Counted from the stretch's first letter, positions 44,667 through 53,336 are shown. The stretch is DNA of 64,000 nt from Anaerolineae bacterium (GCA_023384415.1 JAHDWJ010000007.1:62001-126000), one strand, 5' to 3'. The notes: generated from the sequence alone by a model not told the origin. Numbers and translations are program-made.

Positions 44667-45455
44667 TTATGACAGGCCGCGCCAACGGTGATACGTTTGC
44701 ACAAGCGTACTATCATCCAGGGCTAACTCAAACTGGCGCAGCCAATTTTCTATATAACCATCATCTAAAGCGTTGCCCTGTCGCTTAATCACCGTTTCAC
44801 AATCAGCATGATCACGCGGCCGCAGCGACAACAGCTTATACACAATTAAATCTTCTGCCGTACAGACACGCACCTTTATATCAGCCCCTACCGTGATCCT
44901 TTGTGCTCGCCCAATCGCGGTTTCATCAAACAGTGTGTCCGCCAACATCATATCCAGTCGAATTCCCTGGGGGTTGTGGAAAAAGGCAATCCCATGACGG
45001 CGCAGGGCATCATCTGGGTCAGCATTCAGTGGTGTAAAATCAGCCAGGAGAGCCAACAACTTCGTCCGCTCATCACGTGACAACAGCACCTTCACATCCA
45101 CATCCCGCGTCAGACGAGGCTCGCCCCAAAAACTGAGGGCCAATCCCCCAATCGCTACCGAGGGGATACCCGCCTGCTCTAATCGCTGCTGCACATCGGC
45201 CAGAGAGTGTAAAAGCTCGTTCATTGTTGTCCTGTGACTAGTATTAGCCTGGTGTAAACGGGCCTGCAACTGAATCATCGCCTGCTGCCGGGGTTGGCTA
45301 AATTGGGTTTCCGTTTCTTGTAACCACGGCTCAAACTCCCGCTGCAAAGCCAGATAATGTGCCACACTTTCCTGAATGGTCATCTGTTGCAGCAGGCGTA
45401 TCTCCTCGGCTTCCACTTCCGCCCATCCGGTACGCAAACGGTGTAAATCGTTCAT
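44667..45455 (-). CDS. AbiEii-like nucleotidyltransferase with fused N-terminal extension
   Basis: Residues about 78-262 form a nucleotidyltransferase of the AbiEii/AbiGii (type IV toxin) sort: VAIGGLALSFWGEPRLTRDVDVKVLL with the DxD metal pair, then DMMLADTLFDE and DLIVYKLLSLRPRDHAD. Residues 1-75 are a charged helical segment (EIRLLQQMTIQESVAHYL, LQETETQF) that looks like a separate small partner protein. An internal ATG at 45224 with AGGA 6 nt upstream could start the transferase alone. So this is either a natural fusion or two in-frame products. Function as a toxin is inferred. Confidence 0.75.
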   Translation of the reverse strand: MNDLHRLRTGWAEVEAEEIRLLQQMTIQESVAHYLALQREFEPWLQETETQFSQPRQQAMIQLQARLHQANTSHRTTMNELLHSLADVQQRLEQAGIPSVAIGGLALSFWGEPRLTRDVDVKVLLSRDERTKLLALLADFTPLNADPDDALRRHGIAFFHNPQGIRLDMMLADTLFDETAIGRAQRITVGADIKVRVCTAEDLIVYKLLSLRPRDHADCETVIKRQGNALDDGYIENWLRQFELALDDSTLVQTYHRWRGLS

Positions 45456-45481
45456 AAGCTGGTATTATAGCATAAGGGTGA

Positions 45482-45579
45482 CTGGAGATTGGAGATTGGA
45501 GACTGGAGATTGGAGATTGGAGATTGGAGATTGGAGATTGGAGATTGGAGATTGGAGACTGGGGACTGGAGACTGGAGA
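45482..45579. repeat. Fourteen tandem heptamers (ttggaga/ctggaga)
   Basis: Fourteen consecutive 7-bp units: mainly ttggaga with ctggaga and one ctgggga. This is the longest array of its kind in the window. It lies in the divergent spacer between the nucleotidyltransferase and AhpD-like genes and creates a spurious open frame. Confidence 0.95.
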
Positions 45580-45623
45580 TTGATTACTCGCACACCCGCA
45601 GTTATTTTTATGGGAGAAACGGT

Positions 45624-46211
45624 ATGGCCGAATTAATTATGAATCCTGATGAACCGATTGCCTGGTTAGCGATTCAGCCGGAAGGGGAGTGGGACCCAAA
45701 TTTTCGCAAACTATTTGCTAAAGCGCGGGAGAGCCTGGGGTTTGTGCCCAATGTGTTTGTGGGGTATATGGCGCGGCCGCAACATTTCACCCATTGGTTT
45801 AACCATTTCAAAGAGCTAACTCTGGGGGAATCGGAACTCAGCCGGGCCGAGCGGGAGATGATCGCCGTCGTCGTCTCCTCCCTCAACCACTGCCTCTACT
45901 GCCTGGTCAGTCACGGGGCCGATTTGCGCCTCACCCTGGAAGACCCTATCCTGGCCGACCGGATTACCCTGGATTATCGCCGGGCGGGATTGGATGAACG
46001 TACCCGCGCCATGCTCGATTATGCCGCCAAAATCACCACTCACCCGATTGAATGTAATGAAAGTGACATCCAACGGCTGCGTGATCTGGGGTTCTCAGAC
46101 ACCGCCATTTTTGACATCGCCGAGATTGCTGCCATGTACAACTTCACCAACCGGCTGGCCTCAGCTACCGGGATGCTGCCCAATCGAGAATATCATAACC
46201 TGGGCCGGTAA
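45624..46211 (+). CDS. AhpD/carboxymuconolactone decarboxylase-family peroxidase-related protein
   Basis: This 195-residue all-helical protein has the AhpD-type redox motif HCLYCLVSHG (Cys-x2-Cys-x3-His) preceded by SRAEREMIAVVVSS, which marks peroxidase-related enzymes of the CMD superfamily. Reduction of organic peroxides or alkylhydroperoxidase support is the usual inference. A GGAG (45613-45616) precedes the ATG at 45624. The frame continues upstream through the heptamer array but that part is not coding. It stands alone between repeats. Confidence 0.88.
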   Translation: MAELIMNPDEPIAWLAIQPEGEWDPNFRKLFAKARESLGFVPNVFVGYMARPQHFTHWFNHFKELTLGESELSRAEREMIAVVVSSLNHCLYCLVSHGADLRLTLEDPILADRITLDYRRAGLDERTRAMLDYAAKITTHPIECNESDIQRLRDLGFSDTAIFDIAEIAAMYNFTNRLASATGMLPNREYHNLGR

Positions 46212-46247
46212 ACGTCAGGTGAGTGTCAGAAGCAATTCTTGCCTGGG

Positions 46248-47117
46248 TCAACCGATTAGGCGGCGGCGGGATTGGCCGGCGGTGACCAATAAAACGCCGA
46301 TCAGCACAATTCCCCCACCCATCCACCCCTGCCAGGTAGGCTGTTTGCCAAAGAGCAGCAAGGAAAATAAGAGGGTCAACACTGGGCTGAGAGATAAAAT
46401 AATGGTGTGGTAATTCATCTGCCAGCGGCGGAGCGTCCAGTAATAAAGCACCCGGCTGACGACAACATCTACCGTTCCGGCCAGAATTAAGACCGGCCAG
46501 GCCGCTGCGGAAGGCCATTGAAACCCCTCGCCAGCCAATACAAAGAGCCATAAAAAGCCAGCGGTGCTGGCTACGCGAAAGAAGAAAAAGCTGCCAAACG
46601 GCATATCACCCCCATACCGCTTGGTAATGGCGGCATGAAGGGCGTACATCAAGGCTGAACTCAATACCAGCAATGAGCCGATTTGCCAATAGTTGCCGGG
46701 CTGAAAGCTGATAAGCCCGACTCCGGCCAGGGTGATCAATGTGCCGATGCCTTCGGGCACAGACAATTTTTCGCGCAGCCAAAAAAAGCTGAGTGCCAGG
46801 CTAAATAAGATACCGGCCTTACCGAGTAGGGAGGCAGTACCGGGGTCAATGAAGGCAACCGCCGCATAATTGATAGCCGTGGACCCAGCTACCAGGAAGC
46901 CGATGATCAAGAAGAATCGCCAATGACGAGCGAAAACGGGCCACGCTATTTCTCCTCGCCAGAAAAGGTAAAGGGCAACCTGGATGGTGGCAATGGTGAG
47001 GACGTACATCGCGGCCGCAGCCGGGGCCATATGCGGCCGCAACAGCCCGGCAAAAACAAAATGCAGGCTGTCAACAATGAGCAGGACAAGGAGAAGGGGG
47101 GCAGTTTGGGGTTTCAC
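46248..47117 (-). CDS. EamA-family (DMT superfamily) transporter
   Basis: This 289-residue protein has ten hydrophobic segments in two EamA repeats (AAVAFIDPGTASLLGKAGILFSL and TIILSLSPVLTLLFSLLLFG are the characteristic helix 3-4 regions). DMT transporters export metabolites or amino acids, or act as drug exporters. I place the start at the GTG at 47117; the frame extends to 47309 but would then overlap the 3' end of the GNAT gene with unrelated sequence. It is downstream of the GNAT gene with a 76-bp repeat-like spacer. Confidence 0.85.
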   Translation of the reverse strand: MKPQTAPLLLVLLIVDSLHFVFAGLLRPHMAPAAAAMYVLTIATIQVALYLFWRGEIAWPVFARHWRFFLIIGFLVAGSTAINYAAVAFIDPGTASLLGKAGILFSLALSFFWLREKLSVPEGIGTLITLAGVGLISFQPGNYWQIGSLLVLSSALMYALHAAITKRYGGDMPFGSFFFFRVASTAGFLWLFVLAGEGFQWPSAAAWPVLILAGTVDVVVSRVLYYWTLRRWQMNYHTIILSLSPVLTLLFSLLLFGKQPTWQGWMGGGIVLIGVLLVTAGQSRRRLIG

Positions 47118-47193
47118 AGGGCAGTTCGCGGTTAGCAGTGGGTGAGTAATCAATCTCTCAGTCTCCGCATCTCCGTTGTTCCAATCTCCACGC

Positions 47194-47919
47194 TCATTTC
47201 TCAAAAATAGTAATCGGACAGATGTTTTGGTAGCCAAGCTGTTGGTATAAGGGATACCCCATATCACTTGAGGAGAGAACACCGCGTGGATGGTTGGCTG
47301 CGGCCGCATCCAGAATCATCTGCGTCACCATCCCCCTGGCAATACCCCGCCGCCGGTGGGTTGATGCGGTGTGAATCCCATCCAAACAGAAAATCCCTTG
47401 ATCTAACAGCACCAGCCGCCCCCGTGCTACTGGCACAACCCCCTGGTAGACCAGGTAATAACGCAGACGAGGCTCTTCTAACTCTATAGGGAAAATGGCC
47501 GTGCGCCCTTGCAGCCGGTTATACCGCTCTACCTGAGCAACAGTCGTCACCCGCTGCAAACTCATCTCTGGGGGTAAAAAAGAAGGGGTGATAGAGTGCG
47601 GCGGCCGCACCATTAACATCTCCTGAGCCGCTACCCGGTATTGGGCCGCCAACAACCCATCTCCCACCCCATCCCCCGGCGGATGGGCCAGAGCCAGATA
47701 ATGCCCTGTCCCCCGTGTGAAACCATGAGCTAACCGGATCAGTTCTTCAACCGGTGTACCATACACAAATAGTTCATGGTCGCGGCCGGCCATCGGCACC
47801 CCATAATGAAGATGCCATACATTGCCCATCCGCTCCAGGGTGCTGCACCCCTTCCCCCGCGCCACAAACCAGCCAGTAACGAAAACATGGAACAAAGCGA
47901 GGGTAGTTTCTGGGGACAT
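47194..47919 (-). CDS. GNAT-family N-acetyltransferase
   Basis: This 241-residue protein has a less conserved N-terminal half and a C-terminal GNAT fold. The acetyl-CoA loop is HRRRGIARGMVTQMIL, followed by LSSSDMGYPLYQQLGYQN, which fits the last strand and helix. The N-terminal half (TGWFVARGKGCSTLERMG) may bind substrate. It is first in a two-gene unit with the EamA transporter, which suggests modification and export of the same small molecule. Substrate unknown. Confidence 0.82.
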   Translation of the reverse strand: MSPETTLALFHVFVTGWFVARGKGCSTLERMGNVWHLHYGVPMAGRDHELFVYGTPVEELIRLAHGFTRGTGHYLALAHPPGDGVGDGLLAAQYRVAAQEMLMVRPPHSITPSFLPPEMSLQRVTTVAQVERYNRLQGRTAIFPIELEEPRLRYYLVYQGVVPVARGRLVLLDQGIFCLDGIHTASTHRRRGIARGMVTQMILDAAAANHPRGVLSSSDMGYPLYQQLGYQNICPITIFEK

Positions 47920-47981
47920 GGTGCGGTTGATGGTTAGCAGGTGGCGGTGGGCAGTGATTGTTCACCTACTCGCCCACGCAA

Positions 47982-48416
47982 TCACGCCTCAAATTTAAGC
48001 TGCGTATCGCCAATGGTAATGATGTCGCCTACGCTGAGGACGGTGGCCTCATTGACGGGCAAATCATTAAGCAGGGTACCGTTGCGGCTGCCTAAATCTT
48101 CCAACCACCAGTGATGACCGCGCAGGGTGATAAGCGCATGTTCGGCAGAGGCATAACCATCATCTACTACAATGGTGTTGCCACTGGAGCGGCCCAGGCT
48201 GGTGACAGGGGTCAGAGGGAAGAGGGTATCCGGGATGAGCGCGGCCGCGTCCCCTACCAATACCCGCAAAAAAACATGTTCTTGTTGACGCTCAGAGAGG
48301 GCGGCCGCACTCATCTGCATATCTTGAATAATGAGCCAGAACGCGGCCGCGAGGAATCCCAACAGCAGGATCGCTCCTAAATAACGCAGCAGCAGCAGCA
48401 AATCTGCTTCACTCAT
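47982..48416 (-). CDS. Membrane-anchored FHA-domain protein
   Basis: This 144-residue protein has one N-terminal membrane helix (LLLLLRYLGAILLLGFLAA) and a cytoplasmic FHA domain with SLGRSSGNTIVVDD, SAEHALI and DLGSRNGTLLN, the phosphothreonine-binding residues. I chose the ATG at 48416, which overlaps the upstream FHA gene by 8 bp and gives a clean membrane start. The arrangement recalls the FhaA/FhaB pair beside Ser/Thr kinases and rodA/pbp genes in other phyla, but no kinase is nearby. Confidence 0.87.
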   Translation of the reverse strand: MSEADLLLLLRYLGAILLLGFLAAAFWLIIQDMQMSAAALSERQQEHVFLRVLVGDAAALIPDTLFPLTPVTSLGRSSGNTIVVDDGYASAEHALITLRGHHWWLEDLGSRNGTLLNDLPVNEATVLSVGDIITIGDTQLKFEA

Positions 48417-49227
48417 GAATTTCCCCATCTTTAGGGCGGCGAATAGCCGGTCGCACCAGAGTCGCTTCTTCTTTGGGCCGGGAAGAAGGGATCCGTCGGG
48501 CGGGTTGACTTTCTCCCCCTTCCCCATAAATGAGGGTAGCGGTACTCAAAGTTAAGACATCTCCCGGCTGTAAAACGGATTCTTGAATCCGCTGTCCATT
48601 TAGTTTGGTGCCCGCCCGGCTGCCCAAATCATAAATGACAAACCGGCTAAAGCGCCAGCGGATTTGGGCATGTTGACGGCTGACATCGGGCAAACTGAGA
48701 ACGATGTCGTTATCAGTACGCCGCCCTATGGTGATGACCGGTTGGCTGAGAGGAATATGCCGTTTGCCATCTACAATGAGAAAGGCTTCCAACTGTTGGA
48801 TGGCGACCAGGGTTTCTTGCATCAGTTCCTTCCGCCGCACACGGGTGGTTTCATCTTGGAACGGCTGCATATATTGAGCCTGCACTCGAACGTGCTGCGG
48901 CCGCATCCGTTCATCCGCGATTAAGGTAATTTCAGCCGGGCCAGCCAGGGTGACACCCGTTTGTTGGGCCAGTTGGGTTAAATAATCGGTCAGTTCGTTG
49001 AGAATATCTGGCGATTCTCTCAGCAACGTCTCATGGTCAGACGGGTTGAGATGAACCTGGTACTGGTTAGCGGCCACCTGGTCACGCTGGCTATCTTCCA
49101 GGGCACGAGCCAGGTGTAGAGCGATGTCATACAATTGGATGCGGCCGCTGAACAACCAGTGGAAAGAACCTTCCACCAGCCGTTGGGCCACGGTTTCAAA
49201 ACGGGAAAAAGGGAGTTGTGGAAACAT
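48409..49227 (-). CDS. FhaA-like protein: DUF3662 plus FHA domain
   Basis: This 272-residue protein has an N-terminal DUF3662 domain (FSRFETVAQRLVEGSFHWLF, DIALHLARALEDS) and a C-terminal FHA domain (VITIGRRTDNDIVLSLPDVS, RQHAQIRW, DLGSRAGTKLNG). FhaA-type proteins bind phosphothreonine and help coordinate cell-wall synthesis. The ATG at 49227 is chosen because the longer frame begins with the TTG of a perfect -35 box. The FHA pair overlaps and is one operon. Confidence 0.88.
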   Translation of the reverse strand: MFPQLPFSRFETVAQRLVEGSFHWLFSGRIQLYDIALHLARALEDSQRDQVAANQYQVHLNPSDHETLLRESPDILNELTDYLTQLAQQTGVTLAGPAEITLIADERMRPQHVRVQAQYMQPFQDETTRVRRKELMQETLVAIQQLEAFLIVDGKRHIPLSQPVITIGRRTDNDIVLSLPDVSRQHAQIRWRFSRFVIYDLGSRAGTKLNGQRIQESVLQPGDVLTLSTATLIYGEGGESQPARRIPSSRPKEEATLVRPAIRRPKDGEIHE

Positions 49228-49246
49228 AAATAACACCAGAGCAGAG

Positions 49247-49275
49247 ATTATAAGGATACCCCAGATTAGCGTCAA
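49247..49275 (-). promoter_or_regulatory. Sigma-70-type promoter of the FHA operon
   Basis: On the minus strand TTGACG (49275-49270) is followed after 17 bp by a consensus TATAAT (49252-49247). Transcription should start near 49240, leaving only about 13 nt before the ATG at 49227. Confidence 0.75.
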
Positions 49276-49548
49276 TTCAGGTCAGCAAGCGGCTGAAGGC
49301 CCCAGGTTCATCTGTACCCCGGCCAAAATGAGCTATAATCAGAAATCTCCGTAGATCAGCAAATTAACGCAGATTTTGGAGATTAGCCGTAACTACTCAC
49401 CCTCTCTGTGGGAAAACCTTCGGAAGGCTTAGTGGTTATGATTAGCCTGGGAAGTCGGTGCAGAGGCGGGTCGAAAAATCCCTGCGTACCTGCGTCTTTG
49501 CGCCAAATTTTCTTGTTCACTTTACCTAACCTGGACAAGTTAGAAAAG

Positions 49549-49622
49549 ATTTATCCACAGATGTCACAGATGCACACAGATTTTTAAGACATCGGTGAAA
49601 ATCTGTGTCATCTATGGATTTG
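49549..49622. repeat. Dyad element of the cacagatt family, copy 2
   Basis: GATTTATCCACAGATGTCAC and following (49549-49585) pairs imperfectly with the segment ending ATCTATGGATTTG (49596-49622). The spacer 49276-49685 also holds a shorter related stretch (gcaaattaacgcagatttt, 49358 onward) and a ctgcgtctttgcgcc word near 49490; no gene is visible in it. The element creates a false ATG at 49605. Confidence 0.6.
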
Positions 49623-49685
49623 TTTTTGTTTTCTGTACAAGAAGTTGACTTGTACGGTACTAAAACTAACGCTAAACGACTCACT

Positions 49686-51941
49686 ATGCTCTCATTCTTC
49701 TACCCTACACGCCCTTTTCGCGGCCGCGCCTTCATTTACACTTTACCTGTTCTTCTCCTCTTCATCAGCCTCATTTGGTGGAGCAACCGCCCCACCCCCA
49801 AATCCATCGCCGTCATTGCTAAAGGGTCTTACACCAGCGTCGCTTCCGCCGTCACCTTCAGCGGTGATGAAGCCATCGCCCGCAACATTCTCCTGGCTGA
49901 TCCTACCATCAGCCGCCTGTTGGCTAACAAGCGGTACGATTTTCTTTATGCCGTGCCCCTGGGGGCCGGGGAATCGGCAGCCTGGCGCACCGCTGGCTGT
50001 GGCCCCACTAATTGCTCCCATGTCACCCTATACAATTACAGCGACGGGGGCACTTTTGAACTAATCCTGAACCGGGAAACGGCCCGTATTATCACCTATT
50101 GGCAAGACCTGGGGGCACGGCCCGGGGCCAGCCGGACAATTATCCCCAAGGCGTTGCATATCGCGGCCGCGGATAAGCGGGTACAAACCATTCTTGGTGA
50201 CATCGGGGCAGTGGAAATGATCATGGCCCCCATGGCCGCCTGGCTCACTGATGATGATTGTAACCGGGATTGGTGCGTAGACCTTACCTTTGCCGCCCCA
50301 GATGGCAGCGGCCGCATTGTTCACATCTTCATCAACATGCACCAGGAGCGCGTCGCCCGCATCTTTTCCACCCGCAGCCGCCCCACCAACCAGCTTTACA
50401 ACCAACAAGACCCCATCGGCACGGGCAACTTATTTGATAATGGCTGTCACGAACAGGCGGGTTGGAACGTCTGTTGGGAGATGACCGCCCACGATGGGGT
50501 CAACTTCTACAACGCCACCTTTAACGAGCTTCCCGTCTTTTCCAGCATCAAAATTGCCCAGGTAGAAGTATGGTACCCCGCCTGGCCCGGCGGCTACCGG
50601 GACGAAATCGGCTTTGCCAGCAGCGTCCCCCCAAAATTTGGCACCACCGTCCGCCCCGTTGACGATGGGTTTGAGGTACATCAACTGTTCACCGAGCCAT
50701 TTGATTGGCCTAACTGTATCTGCTGCTACCGGTATGAGCAGATCGTTCGCTTTAACACCGATGGCAGCTTTGAACCTCGCTTCATCTCCCAGGGACCGGG
50801 CTGTGATGATCTCTCTATTTATCGCCCGTTCTGGCGTATAGATTTAGATGGACCAACCCCCAACGAGAATCAATTGTGGGAGTGGCAAAATAACCAATGG
50901 GTTGAAAAAAATCAGGAAGGAGAATTCTCTCTTTTCACCCCTCTTTCTCTAGAAGGGTCAAGGTTGGCTTTACAAAGTGGGGATCTGTTTTATGAACTGC
51001 GCCCCATCCCCACCGACCCACTCAAACTGGATGATGGGCTGCTCTTTGCTTTGAAATGGAACGATGGCGAAGGTAATAACCCGATTATGCCCGGCGCGGC
51101 CGATACGTATGAACCCCCGCGCCAATGGATTGACGGCGAATCGTTACGCAACCAAAACATCGTCTTCTGGTATATCCCATTTCTGAAAACCAAAAAGGCC
51201 GGTATCTGGTGGTGTATGCCGGAGCCAGCTCCAGATGTCACCCCCTGCGAAGGGATTTTGCACATTGTACCCACTCAGGAATTGCACCAACCAACGGCGG
51301 AAGAGTTGGCTCAATTAACCCCCACCCCAACCCCTACTGCCGAACCGGCCAGCTCACCGACCCCGGCCCCGACCTCAACCCTCTCTCCCATTCGTGGAGA
51401 AACGGCGGCGGATATTTTCCACAACGCTGGCTGCGGCACCTGTCATTTAGCTGGGGATATGGGGGAAAGTCGTAAGGTTGGTCCTGATTTGAGCCTTATC
51501 GGCGCGGAAGCGGGGGAGCGGGTGCCGGGGCTGAATGCTGAAGCGTATATCCGCCAGGCGATTTTGCAGCCAAATGCCCATCTGGTAGCCGATTGCCCCA
51601 ATGGCCCCTGCCTGCCCAATATTATGCCGGATTATTATGGGGAGCGGCTCTCGCCCACCCAGATTGATACGCTGGTGCGCTTTTTGTTGACCCTGGGGGT
51701 AGAGGAAGAGCCGGAGGCTGAACCGCCGGCCACTTTGGGCGAGAATGGAAATGGTAGTGGGGATAATGAAAATGAGGCTGAACAAATAACGTCGGGTGAG
51801 GACGCGGCCGCGACCAGCCTGTTACCGTTTGTCTTGGGGGGAGTAGTGCTGCTGGGCGCGGCCGCGTTCTGGTGGCGGCACCGTAATCAATCTATACCTG
51901 CTGAAGACCCAGATGGCAGCAACTCTCTTGAAGAAAACTAA
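49686..51941 (+). CDS. Copper-amine-oxidase-like domain fused to cytochrome c, membrane-anchored
   Basis: This 751-residue exported protein has an N-terminal helix (about residues 17-36). A large domain resembles the C-terminal half of copper amine oxidases: GWNVCWEMTAHDGVNFYNAT (about 258-277), CYRYEQIVRFNTDGSF (about 345-360) and YRPFWRIDLDG (about 378). A Pro/Thr linker leads to a c-type cytochrome with heme motif CGTCH (583-587) and a likely Met ligand in NIMPDYYGE. A C-terminal helix (LLPFVLGGVVLLGAAAFWW) ends it. Against the amine-oxidase pattern NY(D/E), the cofactor Tyr position reads CYR and the HxH copper ligands seem absent, so activity is uncertain. Start at 49686; the earlier ATG is in a repeat. 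Confidence 0.65.
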   Translation: MLSFFYPTRPFRGRAFIYTLPVLLLFISLIWWSNRPTPKSIAVIAKGSYTSVASAVTFSGDEAIARNILLADPTISRLLANKRYDFLYAVPLGAGESAAWRTAGCGPTNCSHVTLYNYSDGGTFELILNRETARIITYWQDLGARPGASRTIIPKALHIAAADKRVQTILGDIGAVEMIMAPMAAWLTDDDCNRDWCVDLTFAAPDGSGRIVHIFINMHQERVARIFSTRSRPTNQLYNQQDPIGTGNLFDNGCHEQAGWNVCWEMTAHDGVNFYNATFNELPVFSSIKIAQVEVWYPAWPGGYRDEIGFASSVPPKFGTTVRPVDDGFEVHQLFTEPFDWPNCICCYRYEQIVRFNTDGSFEPRFISQGPGCDDLSIYRPFWRIDLDGPTPNENQLWEWQNNQWVEKNQEGEFSLFTPLSLEGSRLALQSGDLFYELRPIPTDPLKLDDGLLFALKWNDGEGNNPIMPGAADTYEPPRQWIDGESLRNQNIVFWYIPFLKTKKAGIWWCMPEPAPDVTPCEGILHIVPTQELHQPTAEELAQLTPTPTPTAEPASSPTPAPTSTLSPIRGETAADIFHNAGCGTCHLAGDMGESRKVGPDLSLIGAEAGERVPGLNAEAYIRQAILQPNAHLVADCPNGPCLPNIMPDYYGERLSPTQIDTLVRFLLTLGVEEEPEAEPPATLGENGNGSGDNENEAEQITSGEDAAATSLLPFVLGGVVLLGAAAFWWRHRNQSIPAEDPDGSNSLEEN

Positions 51942-52309
51942 CTGTTAGACGAATGGATAATAGCCATAAGCTCAACAAGTAAACTATCGTTCCCTCGTTC
52001 TTTTACGACCTGTATCCACCGCTCCCTTTCCGCCTGAAGATAACGTTCAATCGTGATTTCCAACGAGTGAAGCAGAGCATTATCCACTTGATTGAGGCGG
52101 TTCATAGTTAAGACACCCAGTTTACGAACTATAAGGAGTCTATCAATAGTCGCCAACTTATCCAGCCGAATGACCGAAGGAACTTTTAGGCCAGTTGCGG
52201 GGAAATCGCCTTGAGTGGGGGTGAGAATTATCTCCGATTGACCTGGTAATTGGGGTACTACTGAGGAAATAAAAGCTAAAATTGCGTCAGCCTGGAGAGG
52301 TCTTTCGTT
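51938..52309 (-). pseudogene. 5'-truncated mazF/pemK-type toxin
   Basis: The frame reads NERPLQADAILAFISS, LPGQSEIILTPTQGDFPATG, LKVPSVIRLDKLATIDRLL and IVRKLGVL, which is the C-terminal two thirds of a MazF/PemK toxin. An in-frame stop (TAG at 52312-52310) and then the 3' end of the polyprenyl synthase gene replace the N-terminal ~50 residues, so there is no start for the catalytic part; the first ATG (52156) would give only 72 residues. No antitoxin gene is adjacent. The 3' end overlaps the convergent cytochrome fusion gene by 4 bp. Confidence 0.75.
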
Positions 52310-52328
52310 CTATGGAACAAATGACTGT

Positions 52329-53336
52329 TTAAGCCATTCGATTAAGCAACTTCAAGGCCAGGTCGTATAACGTCTTGTAGCCCTCAGAGGTGGGCGCGGC
52401 CGCTTCCAGATGGTGCAGGGCATTGTGCGAGTACGCGGCCGCTTCCTTTTCTGCATATTCCCGCGCCCCTACCTCATTCAGACAGGTAATCACCTGGGGC
52501 ACAAATCCATTTTGATTGGTTGGCTGTTGGTACAGCGTGCGTAACCCATCATGGCGGGCCAGCCCGTACAATACCGGCAGCGTCTTCTTGCGCGTCTCAA
52601 TATCCGTCGCCGCCGACTTACCGATAACCGCTTCATCTCCCCAAATCCCCAGAATATCATCCTTGACCTGGAAAGCCAGCCCTAAATTGAGACCAAACTG
52701 ACCAAAATGTTGGATAGTCACCTCATCCTGACCGGCAACCAACGCCCCCAACTCGGCGCACAGCTCCACCAGGACCGACGTTTTCCGCTTGATCATCTGC
52801 ATATATTCATCCAGGGTGACATCATCCCGCTGTTCAAAACTCATATCGGCATATTGCCCTTTGGTCAGCTCAATACAGGTTTCATCCAGGCGGCGCAAAG
52901 CCCGCACGACCACATCAGGGGCAACGCCCCGCTCAAACAGGCGGCTCATGGCGATATGGGCATAGGCCAACATGGCATCGCCGCTGTTGATTGCCTGGGG
53001 GGCACCCCAAATTTTCCATACCGTTGGTTTGCCCCGCCGGGTGGGACTCTGGTCTTGAATGTCATCATGGATGAGGCTGAAACTGTGCAGGAGTTCGGCG
53101 GCCGCGGCCGCAGGTACCGCCTTTTGCCACTCCCCGCCAGCGGCCGCGCAGCTTAACAAACAGAGCAGCGGGCGAATCCGTTTCCCTGCTTGCCCCTTGC
53201 CAATGGGGGTATGGTCTGCCTCAACCCAGCCCATGTGGTATTGCAACATGGCAAAAAAAGTGTCATCTACGGACGGCTCACTGGCTAAAACAGCCTGCAT
53301 TTCGGCCTCAACAGCTTCAATCATTGTCTCGATCAC
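52329..53336 (-). CDS. Polyprenyl (E-type isoprenyl) diphosphate synthase
   Basis: This 335-residue enzyme condenses isopentenyl diphosphate onto allylic primers. It has the first Asp-rich motif LIHDDIQDQSPTRRGKPTVW and the second, LAFQVKDDILGIWGD, with GKRIRPLL near the N-terminus. Chain length (C15, C20 or longer) cannot be fixed reliably by eye. It is followed by the mazF relic and lies near fni on the same strand, separated by a REP-like element. Its GCGGCCGC sites include two overlapping copies at 53098-53111. Confidence 0.9.
   Translation of the reverse strand: MIETMIEAVEAEMQAVLASEPSVDDTFFAMLQYHMGWVEADHTPIGKGQAGKRIRPLLCLLSCAAAGGEWQKAVPAAAAAELLHSFSLIHDDIQDQSPTRRGKPTVWKIWGAPQAINSGDAMLAYAHIAMSRLFERGVAPDVVVRALRRLDETCIELTKGQYADMSFEQRDDVTLDEYMQMIKRKTSVLVELCAELGALVAGQDEVTIQHFGQFGLNLGLAFQVKDDILGIWGDEAVIGKSAATDIETRKKTLPVLYGLARHDGLRTLYQQPTNQNGFVPQVITCLNEVGAREYAEKEAAAYSHNALHHLEAAAPTSEGYKTLYDLALKLLNRMA

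Noticed and set aside
45489..45623. N-terminal extension of the AhpD-like protein reading as repeated GDWRLEI units
   Set aside because: It is a translation of the tandem heptamer array; a good Shine-Dalgarno and ATG lie downstream at 45624.
47118..47309. N-terminal extension of the EamA transporter
   Set aside because: It would overlap the 3' end of the GNAT gene and is not hydrophobic or transporter-like; the GTG at 47117 fits the first helix.
49605..49685. Longer start for the cytochrome fusion gene
   Set aside because: The ATG at 49605 lies inside a dyad repeat and the added residues separate the signal helix from the N-terminus. The ATG at 49686 gives a normal export signal.
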